From the NCBI GenBank assembly GCA_029863355.1, contig JAOTVO010000147.1, forward strand, positions 1 to 6,658: a stretch of DNA of 6,658 nt, written 5' to 3'. Below are positions 1 through 5,953 of the stretch, one piece after another (position 1 is the first letter of the stretch; each line of letters opens with the position of its first letter). The DNA comes from Candidatus Krumholzibacteriia bacterium (lineage in GTDB: Bacteria; Krumholzibacteriota; Krumholzibacteria; WVZY01; JAKEHA01). The translations under genes were made by a program, and so were the position numbers. The notes below the pieces were generated by a model. The model searched no databases. It had not been told where the DNA came from and saw only the letters and a program-made list of their open reading frames with translations.

Positions 1-49
1 GGGCGTCGACCAGGATCACGACCACCAGCCGGTCTTCCGCGACCGTCAT
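1..49 (-). CDS. N-terminal 16 codons of an unidentified protein, possibly alkaline phosphatase/sulfatase superfamily (partial)
   Basis: An ATG at 49-47 opens a frame that stays open to the left edge and reads MTVAEDRLVVVILVDA. It overlaps the stop codon of the upstream gene in an ATGA arrangement, which is typical of translational coupling in an operon. A purine-rich GGTGG stretch lies a few bases upstream, inside the end of the preceding gene. The charged start followed by a hydrophobic strand ending in VDA resembles the first beta-strand of alkaline-phosphatase-superfamily enzymes (sulfatases, phosphodiesterases), where the Asp binds metal. Sixteen residues cannot settle this; a Rossmann-type strand of another enzyme is equally possible. 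The existence of a gene here is fairly well supported by the overlap; its function is a guess. Confidence 0.5.
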   Translation of the reverse strand, partial: MTVAEDRLVVVILVDA

Positions 50-1194
50 CGGGCCACCACCCGGTGCATGGCGCGGGCGCGGGCGCCCAGCGAGCCGTCG
101 ACGAAGCCGCAAGTGCCGGTCAGACGTTCGACGAACGCCCCGTACGCGCCCGGAACCGGGACAGCGCCGCCCTCCGCCCGCCCGCCCCTTGCCGCTTCGG
201 CCAGCGAGGCGACGCGCAACGCGTCGACGGGCGCAAACATCGTCAGGTGCATCCCCTCCCACATCGACCGGGGCCGGGTTCGCCCCATGCGCCGACGCAT
301 CGCGACGAACTGCTTGAAGTTGCCGGCGTGTTGGCCGCGGTGACAGCGGCGCTCGAGCATCTCCATCCATTCTTCCTCGGGCAGTCCGTAACGCTCGCCG
401 GCGATGCGCTTCCAGGCTTCGAGCGCCGTCGTCTCCGCCCGTGTCTCCACCTCGCGGTCGCCCTCCCCGAGCAAGTAGTCCCCGAGGGTGCGGAGGTATA
501 GCGCGGCCTGCTCGCACCGGGACGCGTGCGCTTCGGGCACGCCCCCGGCTTGCGCCAGCGCCGCCACCGCGCGCAGCACGGCGCCGCGACTCCCGTCGTA
601 GCGGCCGCTGGCGATCGCGTAGGCGGCAGCAACGTCGATGTACGTCTTCAGGCGAAGCGTCGAGGCGAGGCGTCGCGCCGGGCCGCCTTCGTCCGCCGCC
701 AGCGAGGCCAGTTCGGCGAGCCGGTTCTCGATCAGGTAAAGAGCTTCGGCGGGATCGATGGCCGCGCCGATGCGCGCGCGCATCTCATTGTATATTTGCC
801 GGTCGCCCCAAAGGTGGATGTGCCGCTCGGCCAGCGCCACGGTACCCGGTCGCGCCGGCTGGTCCAGGAGGTCCTCCACGGCGTACACGCCCACGTCCGG
901 CGGTCGGGTCATGAGCACGCCCGCATCCGGCGTCAGCGCCCCCGCCGCCGCGGCGACGGCGGCGGCGGCTCGCACGGCCTCCTCGTCCGCGTCCGCGCTC
1001 ATCACCACGTAGAGGTCGATGTCCGAATAGATCTCGATGACTCCCCCGACGGGGGCCCACGCGATGTCGTCGCCGGCGAGGCTGCCGCCGACGAACATCG
1101 CTCGCAGCGAACGCGTGCCGGCGCTTTCCACGATGTGGTCGGCCAGCGCCCGCGCGTGAGCGGTGAGGGCACGTACTGCGGGGCTACGACTCAA
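46..1194 (-). CDS. Nucleotidyltransferase-fold protein of unknown function
   Basis: The frame encodes about 382 residues. Residues 31-65 carry the signature of the polymerase-beta-type nucleotidyltransferase superfamily: a Gly-Gly-Ser turn (MFVGGSLAGDD, residues 33-43) followed by SDIDLYVVM (57-65), where D58 and D60 would bind the metal ions. A third carboxylate is not certain; D90 is a candidate. The rest is predominantly alpha-helical, including a block near 148-215 (LYLIENRLAEL, RLKTYIDVAAAYAIASG) that recalls the helical domains following such folds in aminoglycoside adenylyltransferases and HEPN-type partners. No signal peptide or membrane segment is visible, so it is probably cytoplasmic. 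The TTG at 1194 is the first possible start after an in-frame TGA but has no clear ribosome binding site; a GTG at 1131 is an alternative. It lies 36 bases after the kinase homologue and overlaps the next gene by ATGA. It may transfer a nucleotidyl group to a sugar, lipid or protein, but the substrate is unknown. Confidence 0.8.
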   Translation of the reverse strand: MSRSPAVRALTAHARALADHIVESAGTRSLRAMFVGGSLAGDDIAWAPVGGVIEIYSDIDLYVVMSADADEEAVRAAAAVAAAAGALTPDAGVLMTRPPDVGVYAVEDLLDQPARPGTVALAERHIHLWGDRQIYNEMRARIGAAIDPAEALYLIENRLAELASLAADEGGPARRLASTLRLKTYIDVAAAYAIASGRYDGSRGAVLRAVAALAQAGGVPEAHASRCEQAALYLRTLGDYLLGEGDREVETRAETTALEAWKRIAGERYGLPEEEWMEMLERRCHRGQHAGNFKQFVAMRRRMGRTRPRSMWEGMHLTMFAPVDALRVASLAEAARGGRAEGGAVPVPGAYGAFVERLTGTCGFVDGSLGARARAMHRVVAR

Positions 1195-1203
1195 GTGAGA
1201 TCA

Positions 1204-1215
1204 CGCCGGCCGGCG
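1204..1215. repeat. 12-bp GC palindrome between kinase homologue and nucleotidyltransferase genes
   Basis: The short gap between the two genes contains CGCCGGCCGGCG, which equals its own reverse complement. It has no T-run after it, so it is not a convincing intrinsic terminator. In DNA this GC-rich it may be chance. Confidence 0.3.
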
Positions 1216-1230
1216 CCGCTTGCGTGGGCG

Positions 1231-2025
1231 CTAGAGCCGCCGGTATATGAACTCAGGGATAAAGTACTTCTTGCGATTGAGAACGACGCCGAGAAGGGTC
1301 CCTTCGAACTGGGCGATCATCGCCATCGCGCGCTGCACCACCTGGCGCTTGGTCCGGCCGGACTGCACGACCAGGACCACGCCGTCGACCAGCGCCGCCA
1401 GCGGAGGCGTCTCCGGAGACGTCGTCACGGGCGCTGCGTCCAGCACCACGGCGTCGTACGCACGACGCGCCTCTTCGACCAGCTTCGGGAACCGGCGCTC
1501 CAGATTGAGCTGGATCTTGACCGGATCGGGACTGCCGGCGGTCATCACGTCCAACCCGGGCGCGTTCGCCAGGCGCTGCGTCACCGATGAAAGCGGCCGC
1601 GCTTCGGTGAAATAGTGCGTGCTCCCGTCCCCGGGCTGGACGCCCAAGCGCTCCGCCAAAGCCGGGCGCCGCGCGTTGAGCTCGACGAGCAGCACGCGCC
1701 CCGAGCCCTCGAGCGCCAGCAGGCGGGCGTACGCGGTTGCCAGCGTCGTCGCCCCCTCCCCGGCCACGGCGCTGGCGAACAGGATCACCGGGCGCCGCCG
1801 CTCGCCCAACGCCGCGTCGAGCGAGTTGCGCAGGATGCCCAGCTCGCGGAGAAACTCCCCCGCCAGGGGAACCGGCAGGCCGGCCGCCGCGGGATGCGCT
1901 GGCAGCTCGAGCGGCGCTAGCGGCGCCGGCTCGATCACCGGGTGCTCCGGCGCCTGCTCCGCGCGGTCCCCGCGCCGCCGGCGTTCCGCCTCGGCGCGTC
2001 GCAACGAATCGAACATCTTGCTCAA
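1231..2025 (-). CDS. CpsD/CapB-type tyrosine-kinase homologue with degenerate nucleotide-binding motifs (probable pseudokinase)
   Basis: This 264-residue cytoplasmic protein has the MinD-like fold of bacterial tyrosine (BY) kinases that partner Wzz-type proteins in exopolysaccharide export. The N-terminus MSKMFDSLRRAEAER matches the usual start of stand-alone kinases, and a Pro/Ala-rich linker (25-55) precedes the ATPase domain. The expected strand-loop pattern is present but key residues differ. The Walker A region reads ASAVAGEGATTLA (84-96), with A92 where the invariant Lys belongs. The Walker A' region reads VLLVELNARRP (111-121), with E115 and N117 replacing both Asp. Walker B VVLDAAP (193-199) keeps D196 but loses one Pro. 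The C-terminus has only Y254 and Y260, not a tyrosine cluster. The TTG start at 2025 is preferred over ATG 2016 because GGGAGG lies six bases upstream and TTGA overlaps the ATPase stop. It probably acts as a regulatory partner of the chain-length protein; weak activity by a divergent mechanism cannot be excluded. Confidence 0.88.
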   Translation of the reverse strand: MSKMFDSLRRAEAERRRRGDRAEQAPEHPVIEPAPLAPLELPAHPAAAGLPVPLAGEFLRELGILRNSLDAALGERRRPVILFASAVAGEGATTLATAYARLLALEGSGRVLLVELNARRPALAERLGVQPGDGSTHYFTEARPLSSVTQRLANAPGLDVMTAGSPDPVKIQLNLERRFPKLVEEARRAYDAVVLDAAPVTTSPETPPLAALVDGVVLVVQSGRTKRQVVQRAMAMIAQFEGTLLGVVLNRKKYFIPEFIYRRL

Positions 2026-2885
2026 GCAACGCCTCCCGCGGTACCCGTCCTCCGCGCGTTTCCGTCGCCGACGAGATAATCGGACAGCTCGCGCACCGAC
2101 GCATCCACCAGCTTGCCGTCGATGCGGTGCGCGCGCGCCAGGTATCCGCGCATCAGCACGCGGTCGCAAATCAGGTTGATCAGGCGCGGGATACCCCCGC
2201 TGAGGTGACTGATGGACGCGAGCGACCCGTCCGCGAAGGTGACGCCGTGCGTGCCGTCGCCGGCGGCCACGCCGAGCCGGAAGGCCACGTAGTGCGCCAC
2301 ATCTTCGTCCGAGAGGTATTGCATGTGGAACACCCCGGGTATGCGCTGGCGCAGCTGGCGCATGTCGTCGCGGCCCAGCACGTTGCCCAGCTCCGGCTGT
2401 CCCACCAGTACGATCTGGATCAGCTTCTGCTCGTCAGTCTCCAGGTTGGACAGCATTCGCAGCTCCTCGAGCACCTCCACCGAGAGATTCTGGGCCTCGT
2501 CGATGATGAGCACCGGGTTCTGATTCGCGCCAAAGCGCCCGATGAGGAACCCGTTCAGCTCGGCCAGCATCGCCACCTTCGAGTCGTTCCTTATCTCGAC
2601 GCCAAAGTCCGTGAGCAGCATGTACAGCAGCTCCTGAAAATCCACCCGCGTGTTGAGGACGAAGGCGACGTCCAGGCAGGGTTGGAACGTCTGCACGAAA
2701 GCGCGCACCACGGTGGTCTTGCCGATGCCCACCTCGCCGGTGACGGCCAGAAAGCCCTTCTTCCGGAACACCCCGTAGCCCAGATAGGCCAGCGCCTCGC
2801 GGTGGGCACGGCTCCGGTAGAGATAGCGGGGATCCGGCGTCGTGCCGAAGGGGTTTTCTTGCAGACCGTAGAACGCTTCGTACAT
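2022..2885 (-). CDS. ExeA/GspA-family AAA+ ATPase of the exopolysaccharide locus
   Basis: The 287-residue protein begins MYEAFYGLQENPFGTTPDP, the characteristic start of ExeA-like ATPases (secretion, MSHA pilus and exosortase-associated polysaccharide loci). Its motifs are intact: Walker A GEVGIGKTT (50-58), Walker B VLIIDEAQNL (125-134), a sensor-1 strand IQIVLVGQPEL (156-166), a probable arginine finger in LRQRI (178-182) and sensor-2 GGIPRLIN (230-237). It ends soon after the AAA+ lid, so it lacks the C-terminal peptidoglycan-binding domain and transmembrane segment of classical ExeA and is probably cytoplasmic. The ATG at 2885 follows the chain-length gene by 16 bases, with only a weak GAGG upstream; its stop overlaps the TTG of the kinase homologue. 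In related loci such ATPases are conserved but their exact job in polysaccharide export is not established. Here it may supply ATPase activity that the neighbouring kinase homologue appears to have lost, which is inference. Confidence 0.93.
   Translation of the reverse strand: MYEAFYGLQENPFGTTPDPRYLYRSRAHREALAYLGYGVFRKKGFLAVTGEVGIGKTTVVRAFVQTFQPCLDVAFVLNTRVDFQELLYMLLTDFGVEIRNDSKVAMLAELNGFLIGRFGANQNPVLIIDEAQNLSVEVLEELRMLSNLETDEQKLIQIVLVGQPELGNVLGRDDMRQLRQRIPGVFHMQYLSDEDVAHYVAFRLGVAAGDGTHGVTFADGSLASISHLSGGIPRLINLICDRVLMRGYLARAHRIDGKLVDASVRELSDYLVGDGNARRTGTAGGVA
2032..2037 (-). promoter_or_regulatory. Shine-Dalgarno deciding the TTG start of the kinase homologue
   Basis: GGGAGG on the minus strand is separated by six bases from the TTG at 2025 but by fifteen from the ATG at 2016. 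This spacing, and the MSK-type N-terminus it creates, favour the TTG. The site lies inside the last codons of the upstream ATPase gene, so the two are likely translationally coupled. Confidence 0.7.
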
Positions 2886-2901
2886 GGCTCGTACCGGCCT
2901 C

Positions 2902-4287
2902 TCAGGCCGACTTCCTCTTTTCGCGCACCTCGGAGATCGTCGCCAGCACCGCCGTCACGAGGTATTCCTCGGCCTCCGCCGAGCTTCCCAGCGAGTGATC
3001 GAGGCTCTCGAAGAAGAAGGCGATACCGAGCGCGACGACCAGGGCCAGCATGGGCCCGAGCAGCAGGCGGACGTAATCGCTCGTCTTCTTGCTGATGGGG
3101 GGGCTGGCGTGCGCCAGAACGGTGACCTCCCACTCCGCGCTGCTCGCCTTCGCGATCTCCGACTCGCTCTGCCGGCTGACCAGTATCTCGTGCTGCTTCG
3201 CCAGCGTGCTGATCATCCCGTCGAACTGAGCCACCGCCCGGGCCTTCTCCGGAACCGTCTCCAGCTCGACCCGGGCGCCGCGCAGCTCGCCCTCGAGGAG
3301 ATCGCGGCGCGCCACCATCTCCTCGAGGACCCCCGCTTCCATCCGGTGCGCGTTCACGACCTGGCGCTCCAGGTCCGCGTGGAGCTCGGCGATCTGACTC
3401 CTGACCGCCATCACCTCCGGGTGCTTCTCCGTGTATCTCTGCTGCAGCTCCTCCATGCGCGTGTTGAGCGACTGGAGGTTATGTTTGATGTTCTGAACGA
3501 TCGTGGTCTGCAGCACGTGCCGCGACAGAGAAAACGACAGCTCCTTCTCCAGCTCGGGCCCGCTCTTCGCGCTCAGCGTCCGCAGGTTGCCCACGCGTAT
3601 CTCCTGCGAGGATATCTCTCCGTTGAGCGACGACAGCTGGCCCTCCAGGTTCGCGATCTTGGTCAGGTAGAACCTACTGGTTTCATCCCCGCCGAAAAAC
3701 TTGCTCTCGTTGAGGAAGCGCTGGCGCCGCTCGCGCCAGTCCTCGAGCTCGGCGCGGACGTCGGACAACTCGCGCGCAAAGAAGTCGGTGAGCTGAGGCG
3801 GCGTCCTCCGCTGACGGTAGTACTCCTCGAACGCGAGCGTCACCGCCTCGCAACCCAGCGGGCACACCCGGGGCTCGACGTCTGCGTAGCGAATGACGAA
3901 GGCGTTCGACTCGCCGACGACGTCTGCGCGCACCGCGCCCGGGTTGAAGTACCACGCGCTCGGGTAGCCCATGCTCCGGACCGAATCCGCGAATATCTCC
4001 TGCGCACGGGCGAACACGGCGTCGGACAGAATCACCTGAATCTGCGAGGCCACCTCTTCCGCCCACCCCAGGTAGCGCACCTGGCCGGTCAGCACGTTGG
4101 TCTGCTCACCCCGTGCCACCAGGATGCGCGACGCCGATTCGTAGAGCAGCGGTCGCCGTGCGTTCAGGAAGAAGACGAGGAAGGTCGTCAAGCCCATGAT
4201 GGACACGATGATCCACTTGCGCCGGAACACCACGTTGAGAAAGTCCCGCAGCGTCGTTTCCTGCCGGTATTCCCGGGTTTCGGCCAA
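2902..4287 (-). CDS. Wzz/GNVR-type polysaccharide chain-length determinant protein
   Basis: The 461-residue inner-membrane protein has the polysaccharide co-polymerase layout. A short cytoplasmic N-terminus (TTLRDFLNVVFRRKW) leads to a first membrane helix (about 25-42). A large periplasmic domain follows, with long heptad-rich helices (about 165-375) predicted to form coiled coil. The pre-membrane GNVR-like segment is ASSAEWEVTVLAHASPP (381-397), then comes a second membrane helix (406-426) and a 35-residue cytoplasmic tail. It has no fused kinase domain; the kinase homologue is encoded two genes downstream. Such proteins oligomerise and, with the outer-membrane export protein, set polymer length and export. 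The TTG at 4287 is preferred because AGGAG lies five bases upstream; a GTG at 4293 is possible, and a GTG at 4395 would overlap the upstream gene by over 100 bases. Two cysteines, C142 and C146 in VCPLGCEA, occur in the periplasmic part, which is unusual for the family. Confidence 0.93.
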   Translation of the reverse strand: MAETREYRQETTLRDFLNVVFRRKWIIVSIMGLTTFLVFFLNARRPLLYESASRILVARGEQTNVLTGQVRYLGWAEEVASQIQVILSDAVFARAQEIFADSVRSMGYPSAWYFNPGAVRADVVGESNAFVIRYADVEPRVCPLGCEAVTLAFEEYYRQRRTPPQLTDFFARELSDVRAELEDWRERRQRFLNESKFFGGDETSRFYLTKIANLEGQLSSLNGEISSQEIRVGNLRTLSAKSGPELEKELSFSLSRHVLQTTIVQNIKHNLQSLNTRMEELQQRYTEKHPEVMAVRSQIAELHADLERQVVNAHRMEAGVLEEMVARRDLLEGELRGARVELETVPEKARAVAQFDGMISTLAKQHEILVSRQSESEIAKASSAEWEVTVLAHASPPISKKTSDYVRLLLGPMLALVVALGIAFFFESLDHSLGSSAEAEEYLVTAVLATISEVREKRKSA

Positions 4288-4289
4288 GG

Positions 4290-5096
4290 TCACTCCTGCG
4301 CCGTCGTGCGTCGGAAGAACTCGTAGCTCGACGACAGGTTGGCGATCTGCCAGCCCGTGAACACGGCGTCCAGGGGCGGCTGTACGATCTCCCACACGGC
4401 CTGCATGAAGTCCGCCGCCGAGTAAAGCGGCCGCTGGGGCACGTAGACGACGTCGTAGTTGCGCAAGCGCACATCGTTTCCCAGGCTCGCCCCCACCATG
4501 ATGCCTTTGACGTCGATCTCGACGCCCACGATGCGGTTCAGCCCCTGCCGGCGTATCAGGACGGCGTGCTCGCCGCTCGCGCCCTCCTTGAGCCCGCCCG
4601 CCATGGCGATGGACTGTACGATCGACAATTCGCTCTCGAAGGAGTATCCCCCGGGCCTCTCCACTTCACCCAGCACGTACACGTTCTGATCCGCCGGCTG
4701 GCGGATGATCACGGCCACGTTGGGCTCGCGCAGGATCTCGGAGAAGCGGACCGTCAGCAGCGAGTCGAGCGTCATCGGCGTGATACCCGCCGCCATCTGG
4801 TCGCCGATGTACGGCAGGGAGATACGGCCGTCCCGCCGCACCACCAGTTCCCGCGTGGTGAGGTTGGTGTGGAACAGGAACACCACGTCCATCTTGTCGC
4901 CCACGCCGATCACGTATTCCGGCTCCACGACCACGGCCGGGAGCGCCGACGTGTCCTCGACGAACTGCGGCAGATCGTCGGCCGCGTAAACGCCCCGCTC
5001 GGGGTCGCTTCTGCCGATGGTGGTGGAACAGCCGCCCAGCGCGACGAGGCACACGAGGACTGTGTACGCCACGATGCGATACAGGTCGGGTCTCAT
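4290..5096 (-). CDS. Outer-membrane polysaccharide export lipoprotein (Wza/OPX family, PES and SLBB domains)
   Basis: The 268-residue protein starts with a lipoprotein signal peptide: a charged N-terminus, a hydrophobic core (about 9-20) and lipobox LGGC with C23 as the lipidated residue. The polysaccharide-export (PES) domain spans about 58-132 (YVIGVGDKMDVVF, RRDGRISLPYIG, ILREPNVAVII). One SLBB domain follows at about 137-215 (QNVYVLGEVERPGGY, IAMAGGLKEGAS, LRNYDVVYVPQRP). The C-terminal 45 residues include an amphipathic stretch (YSAADFMQAVWEIVQPPLDA) that could insert in the outer membrane. It is shorter than E. coli Wza, with one obvious SLBB domain. Its role is to carry polymer across the periplasm and outer membrane together with the Wzz-type protein encoded immediately downstream, only two bases after its stop. 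The ATG at 5096 has no good Shine-Dalgarno. The 160-bp upstream gap holds a sigma54-type promoter, making this the likely first gene of its own transcription unit. Confidence 0.95.
   Translation of the reverse strand: MRPDLYRIVAYTVLVCLVALGGCSTTIGRSDPERGVYAADDLPQFVEDTSALPAVVVEPEYVIGVGDKMDVVFLFHTNLTTRELVVRRDGRISLPYIGDQMAAGITPMTLDSLLTVRFSEILREPNVAVIIRQPADQNVYVLGEVERPGGYSFESELSIVQSIAMAGGLKEGASGEHAVLIRRQGLNRIVGVEIDVKGIMVGASLGNDVRLRNYDVVYVPQRPLYSAADFMQAVWEIVQPPLDAVFTGWQIANLSSSYEFFRRTTAQE
4293..4297 (-). promoter_or_regulatory. Shine-Dalgarno deciding the TTG start of the chain-length gene
   Basis: AGGAG on the minus strand overlaps the last codons of the export gene. It is five bases from the TTG at 4287 and directly abuts the alternative GTG at 4293, which is too close to serve it. 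The upstream stop TGA lies between site and start, suggesting translational coupling. Confidence 0.6.
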
Positions 5097-5166
5097 AACA
5101 GCTGTCGCGGCACGGCCGGTGTGGCGGTTGACCCAGCTCCCGGCGGGCCCGACTCTACAACTCCCT

Positions 5167-5189
5167 GAATCCGGTGAAGTTAGGGATTC
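5167..5189. repeat. Inverted repeat overlapping the -10 region of the sigma70-like promoter, possible operator
   Basis: GAATCC at 5167-5172 and GGATTC at 5184-5189 are exact inverted copies separated by 11 bases. The pair spans the candidate -10 hexamer at 5177-5182 and lies just downstream of the predicted sigma54 start. This is a sensible place for a repressor to bind, or for a small hairpin in the leader. No regulator can be named. Confidence 0.4.
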
Positions 5190-5205
5190 GACTGATTCCT
5201 GTCAA
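5177..5205 (-). promoter_or_regulatory. Candidate sigma70-type promoter for the export operon
   Basis: On the minus strand a perfect -35 hexamer TTGACA (5205-5200) is followed after 17 bases by TAACTT (5182-5177). The latter keeps the first two bases and the last T of the -10 consensus. The optimal spacing and perfect -35 support it; the weak -10 argues for low or activated expression. The -35 hexamer coincides with the predicted sigma54 transcription start, so the two promoters could interfere. Confidence 0.45.
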
Positions 5206-5215
5206 AGCGAAAGCG

Positions 5216-5230
5216 GCAAGGAACGTGCCA
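5216..5230 (-). promoter_or_regulatory. Sigma54 (RpoN) -24/-12 promoter upstream of the export lipoprotein gene
   Basis: The minus strand reads TGGCACG, four bases, then TTGC, an exact match to the core of the sigma54 consensus, with the required ten bases between the invariant GG and GC. The predicted start is near 5204, giving a leader of roughly 107 bases before the ATG at 5096. The site lies in the gap after the sugar transferase gene and points at the export operon. Sigma54 promoters need an AAA+ activator bound upstream; its site would fall inside the transferase coding region and was not identified. Confidence 0.8.
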
Positions 5231-5256
5231 GCCACCCTCCGAGGCCGCCAGCAGCC

Positions 5257-5949
5257 TCAGTACGCGCCTCGCCGGGTGATCACCGCAGGAATGGTCTTCA
5301 GGAAAATCAAGAGGTCGGTTCTGAAACTCCGCGTTTTGAGGTATTCCATGTCCAGGCGCATCCACTCCTCGAACCCGATGTGGCTGCGGCCCGAAATCTG
5401 CCACAGACACGTGATCCCCGGCTTGACCTCGAGGCGGCGCCGGTGCCACGGCCGGTAGCGGTCGACCTCGGGCGGCAGGGGGGGGCGCGGTCCCACGATG
5501 CTCATCTCCCCCCGGAGCACGTTGAGGATCTGCGGGAGCTCGTCGAAGCTCGAGCGCCTGAGGAAGCGCCCCACCGCCGTGACGCGCGGGTCGGACTTGA
5601 TCTTGAACACCGGCCCGTCCTGCTCGTTCAGAGCCTCGACCTCCGTGAGGCGCCGGTCGGCGTCCCCGCACATCGACCGGAACTTCAGAAACTTGAACGG
5701 TCTTCCCCCCCTGCCGAGGCGCGTCTGCCGGTAGAACACCGGTCCGGGCGAGTCCAGCCGAATCATCACGGCGACCACGGGGAACAGGGGAAGTAGGAGG
5801 ATCAAGGAAAGCGCGCCCGCCACCATGTCGAACGCGCGCTTGGCCACGGCATATACCCGGCCCTCTCGGACCACGAATTCCACCGCCGCGTCGCCCCGCA
5901 AACCGGCGCGCATGGAAGAGTCGGCCTGGAGTCCCACGTGCTGCTTCAT
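5257..5949 (-). CDS. Undecaprenyl-phosphate sugar-1-phosphate transferase (monotopic, WcaJ/PglC-type)
   Basis: The 230-residue enzyme belongs to the bacterial sugar transferase family, which moves a hexose-1-phosphate from a nucleotide sugar to undecaprenyl phosphate and so starts each polysaccharide repeat. After a 36-residue N-terminal extension, KRAFD (37-41) opens the domain. A hydrophobic re-entrant segment (42-63) contains the usual Pro, and SPGPVFYRQTRLG (67-79) and FKFLKFRSM (85-93) follow. DPRVTAVGRFLRRSSFDELPQ (120-140) contains the catalytic pair D136-E137. GEMSIVGPRPP (147-157), PGITCLWQISGR (177-188) and a C-terminal RRGAY complete it. Cys181 replaces the more common Gly of PGITGLWQ. 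It lacks the long N-terminal multi-pass domain of WcaJ/WbaP, so it is the minimal form. The ATG at 5949 is preceded directly by a hairpin and no Shine-Dalgarno, so a later start (such as ATG 5913) is possible. Sugar specificity cannot be read from sequence. Confidence 0.95.
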   Translation of the reverse strand: MKQHVGLQADSSMRAGLRGDAAVEFVVREGRVYAVAKRAFDMVAGALSLILLLPLFPVVAVMIRLDSPGPVFYRQTRLGRGGRPFKFLKFRSMCGDADRRLTEVEALNEQDGPVFKIKSDPRVTAVGRFLRRSSFDELPQILNVLRGEMSIVGPRPPLPPEVDRYRPWHRRRLEVKPGITCLWQISGRSHIGFEEWMRLDMEYLKTRSFRTDLLIFLKTIPAVITRRGAY

Positions 5950-5953
5950 CGGT

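Noticed and set aside
526..1590. Long plus-strand open frame of 354 codons antisense to the nucleotidyltransferase and kinase genes
   Set aside because: Its translation is rich in Arg, His and Gly without recognisable motifs and spans two clearly real minus-strand genes; such frames are expected opposite GC-rich genes.
2026..2169. Upstream extension of the kinase homologue to 2169
   Set aside because: The added 48 residues are Arg-rich out-of-frame reading of the ATPase C-terminus; the family-typical MSKMFD start begins at TTG 2025.
1737..3095. Plus-strand open frame of 452 codons
   Set aside because: Low-complexity Pro/Arg/Ala start and no motif; it lies opposite the kinase homologue, the ATPase and the end of the chain-length gene, all of which have strong family signatures.
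2884..4326. Plus-strand open frame of 480 codons
   Set aside because: It mirrors the chain-length gene in antisense. Its Leu/Arg/His-rich composition reflects the complement of a GC-rich coiled-coil gene, with no independent domain signal.
2902..4395. Longer start (GTG 4395) for the chain-length gene
   Set aside because: It would overlap the export gene by more than 100 bases, and the extra residues do not look like the family's N-terminus; TTG 4287 has a well-spaced AGGAG.
5241..5258. GAGGC...GCCTC hairpin at the end of the sugar transferase as an intrinsic terminator
   Set aside because: The stem is only five pairs, overlaps the stop codon and is not followed by a T-run.
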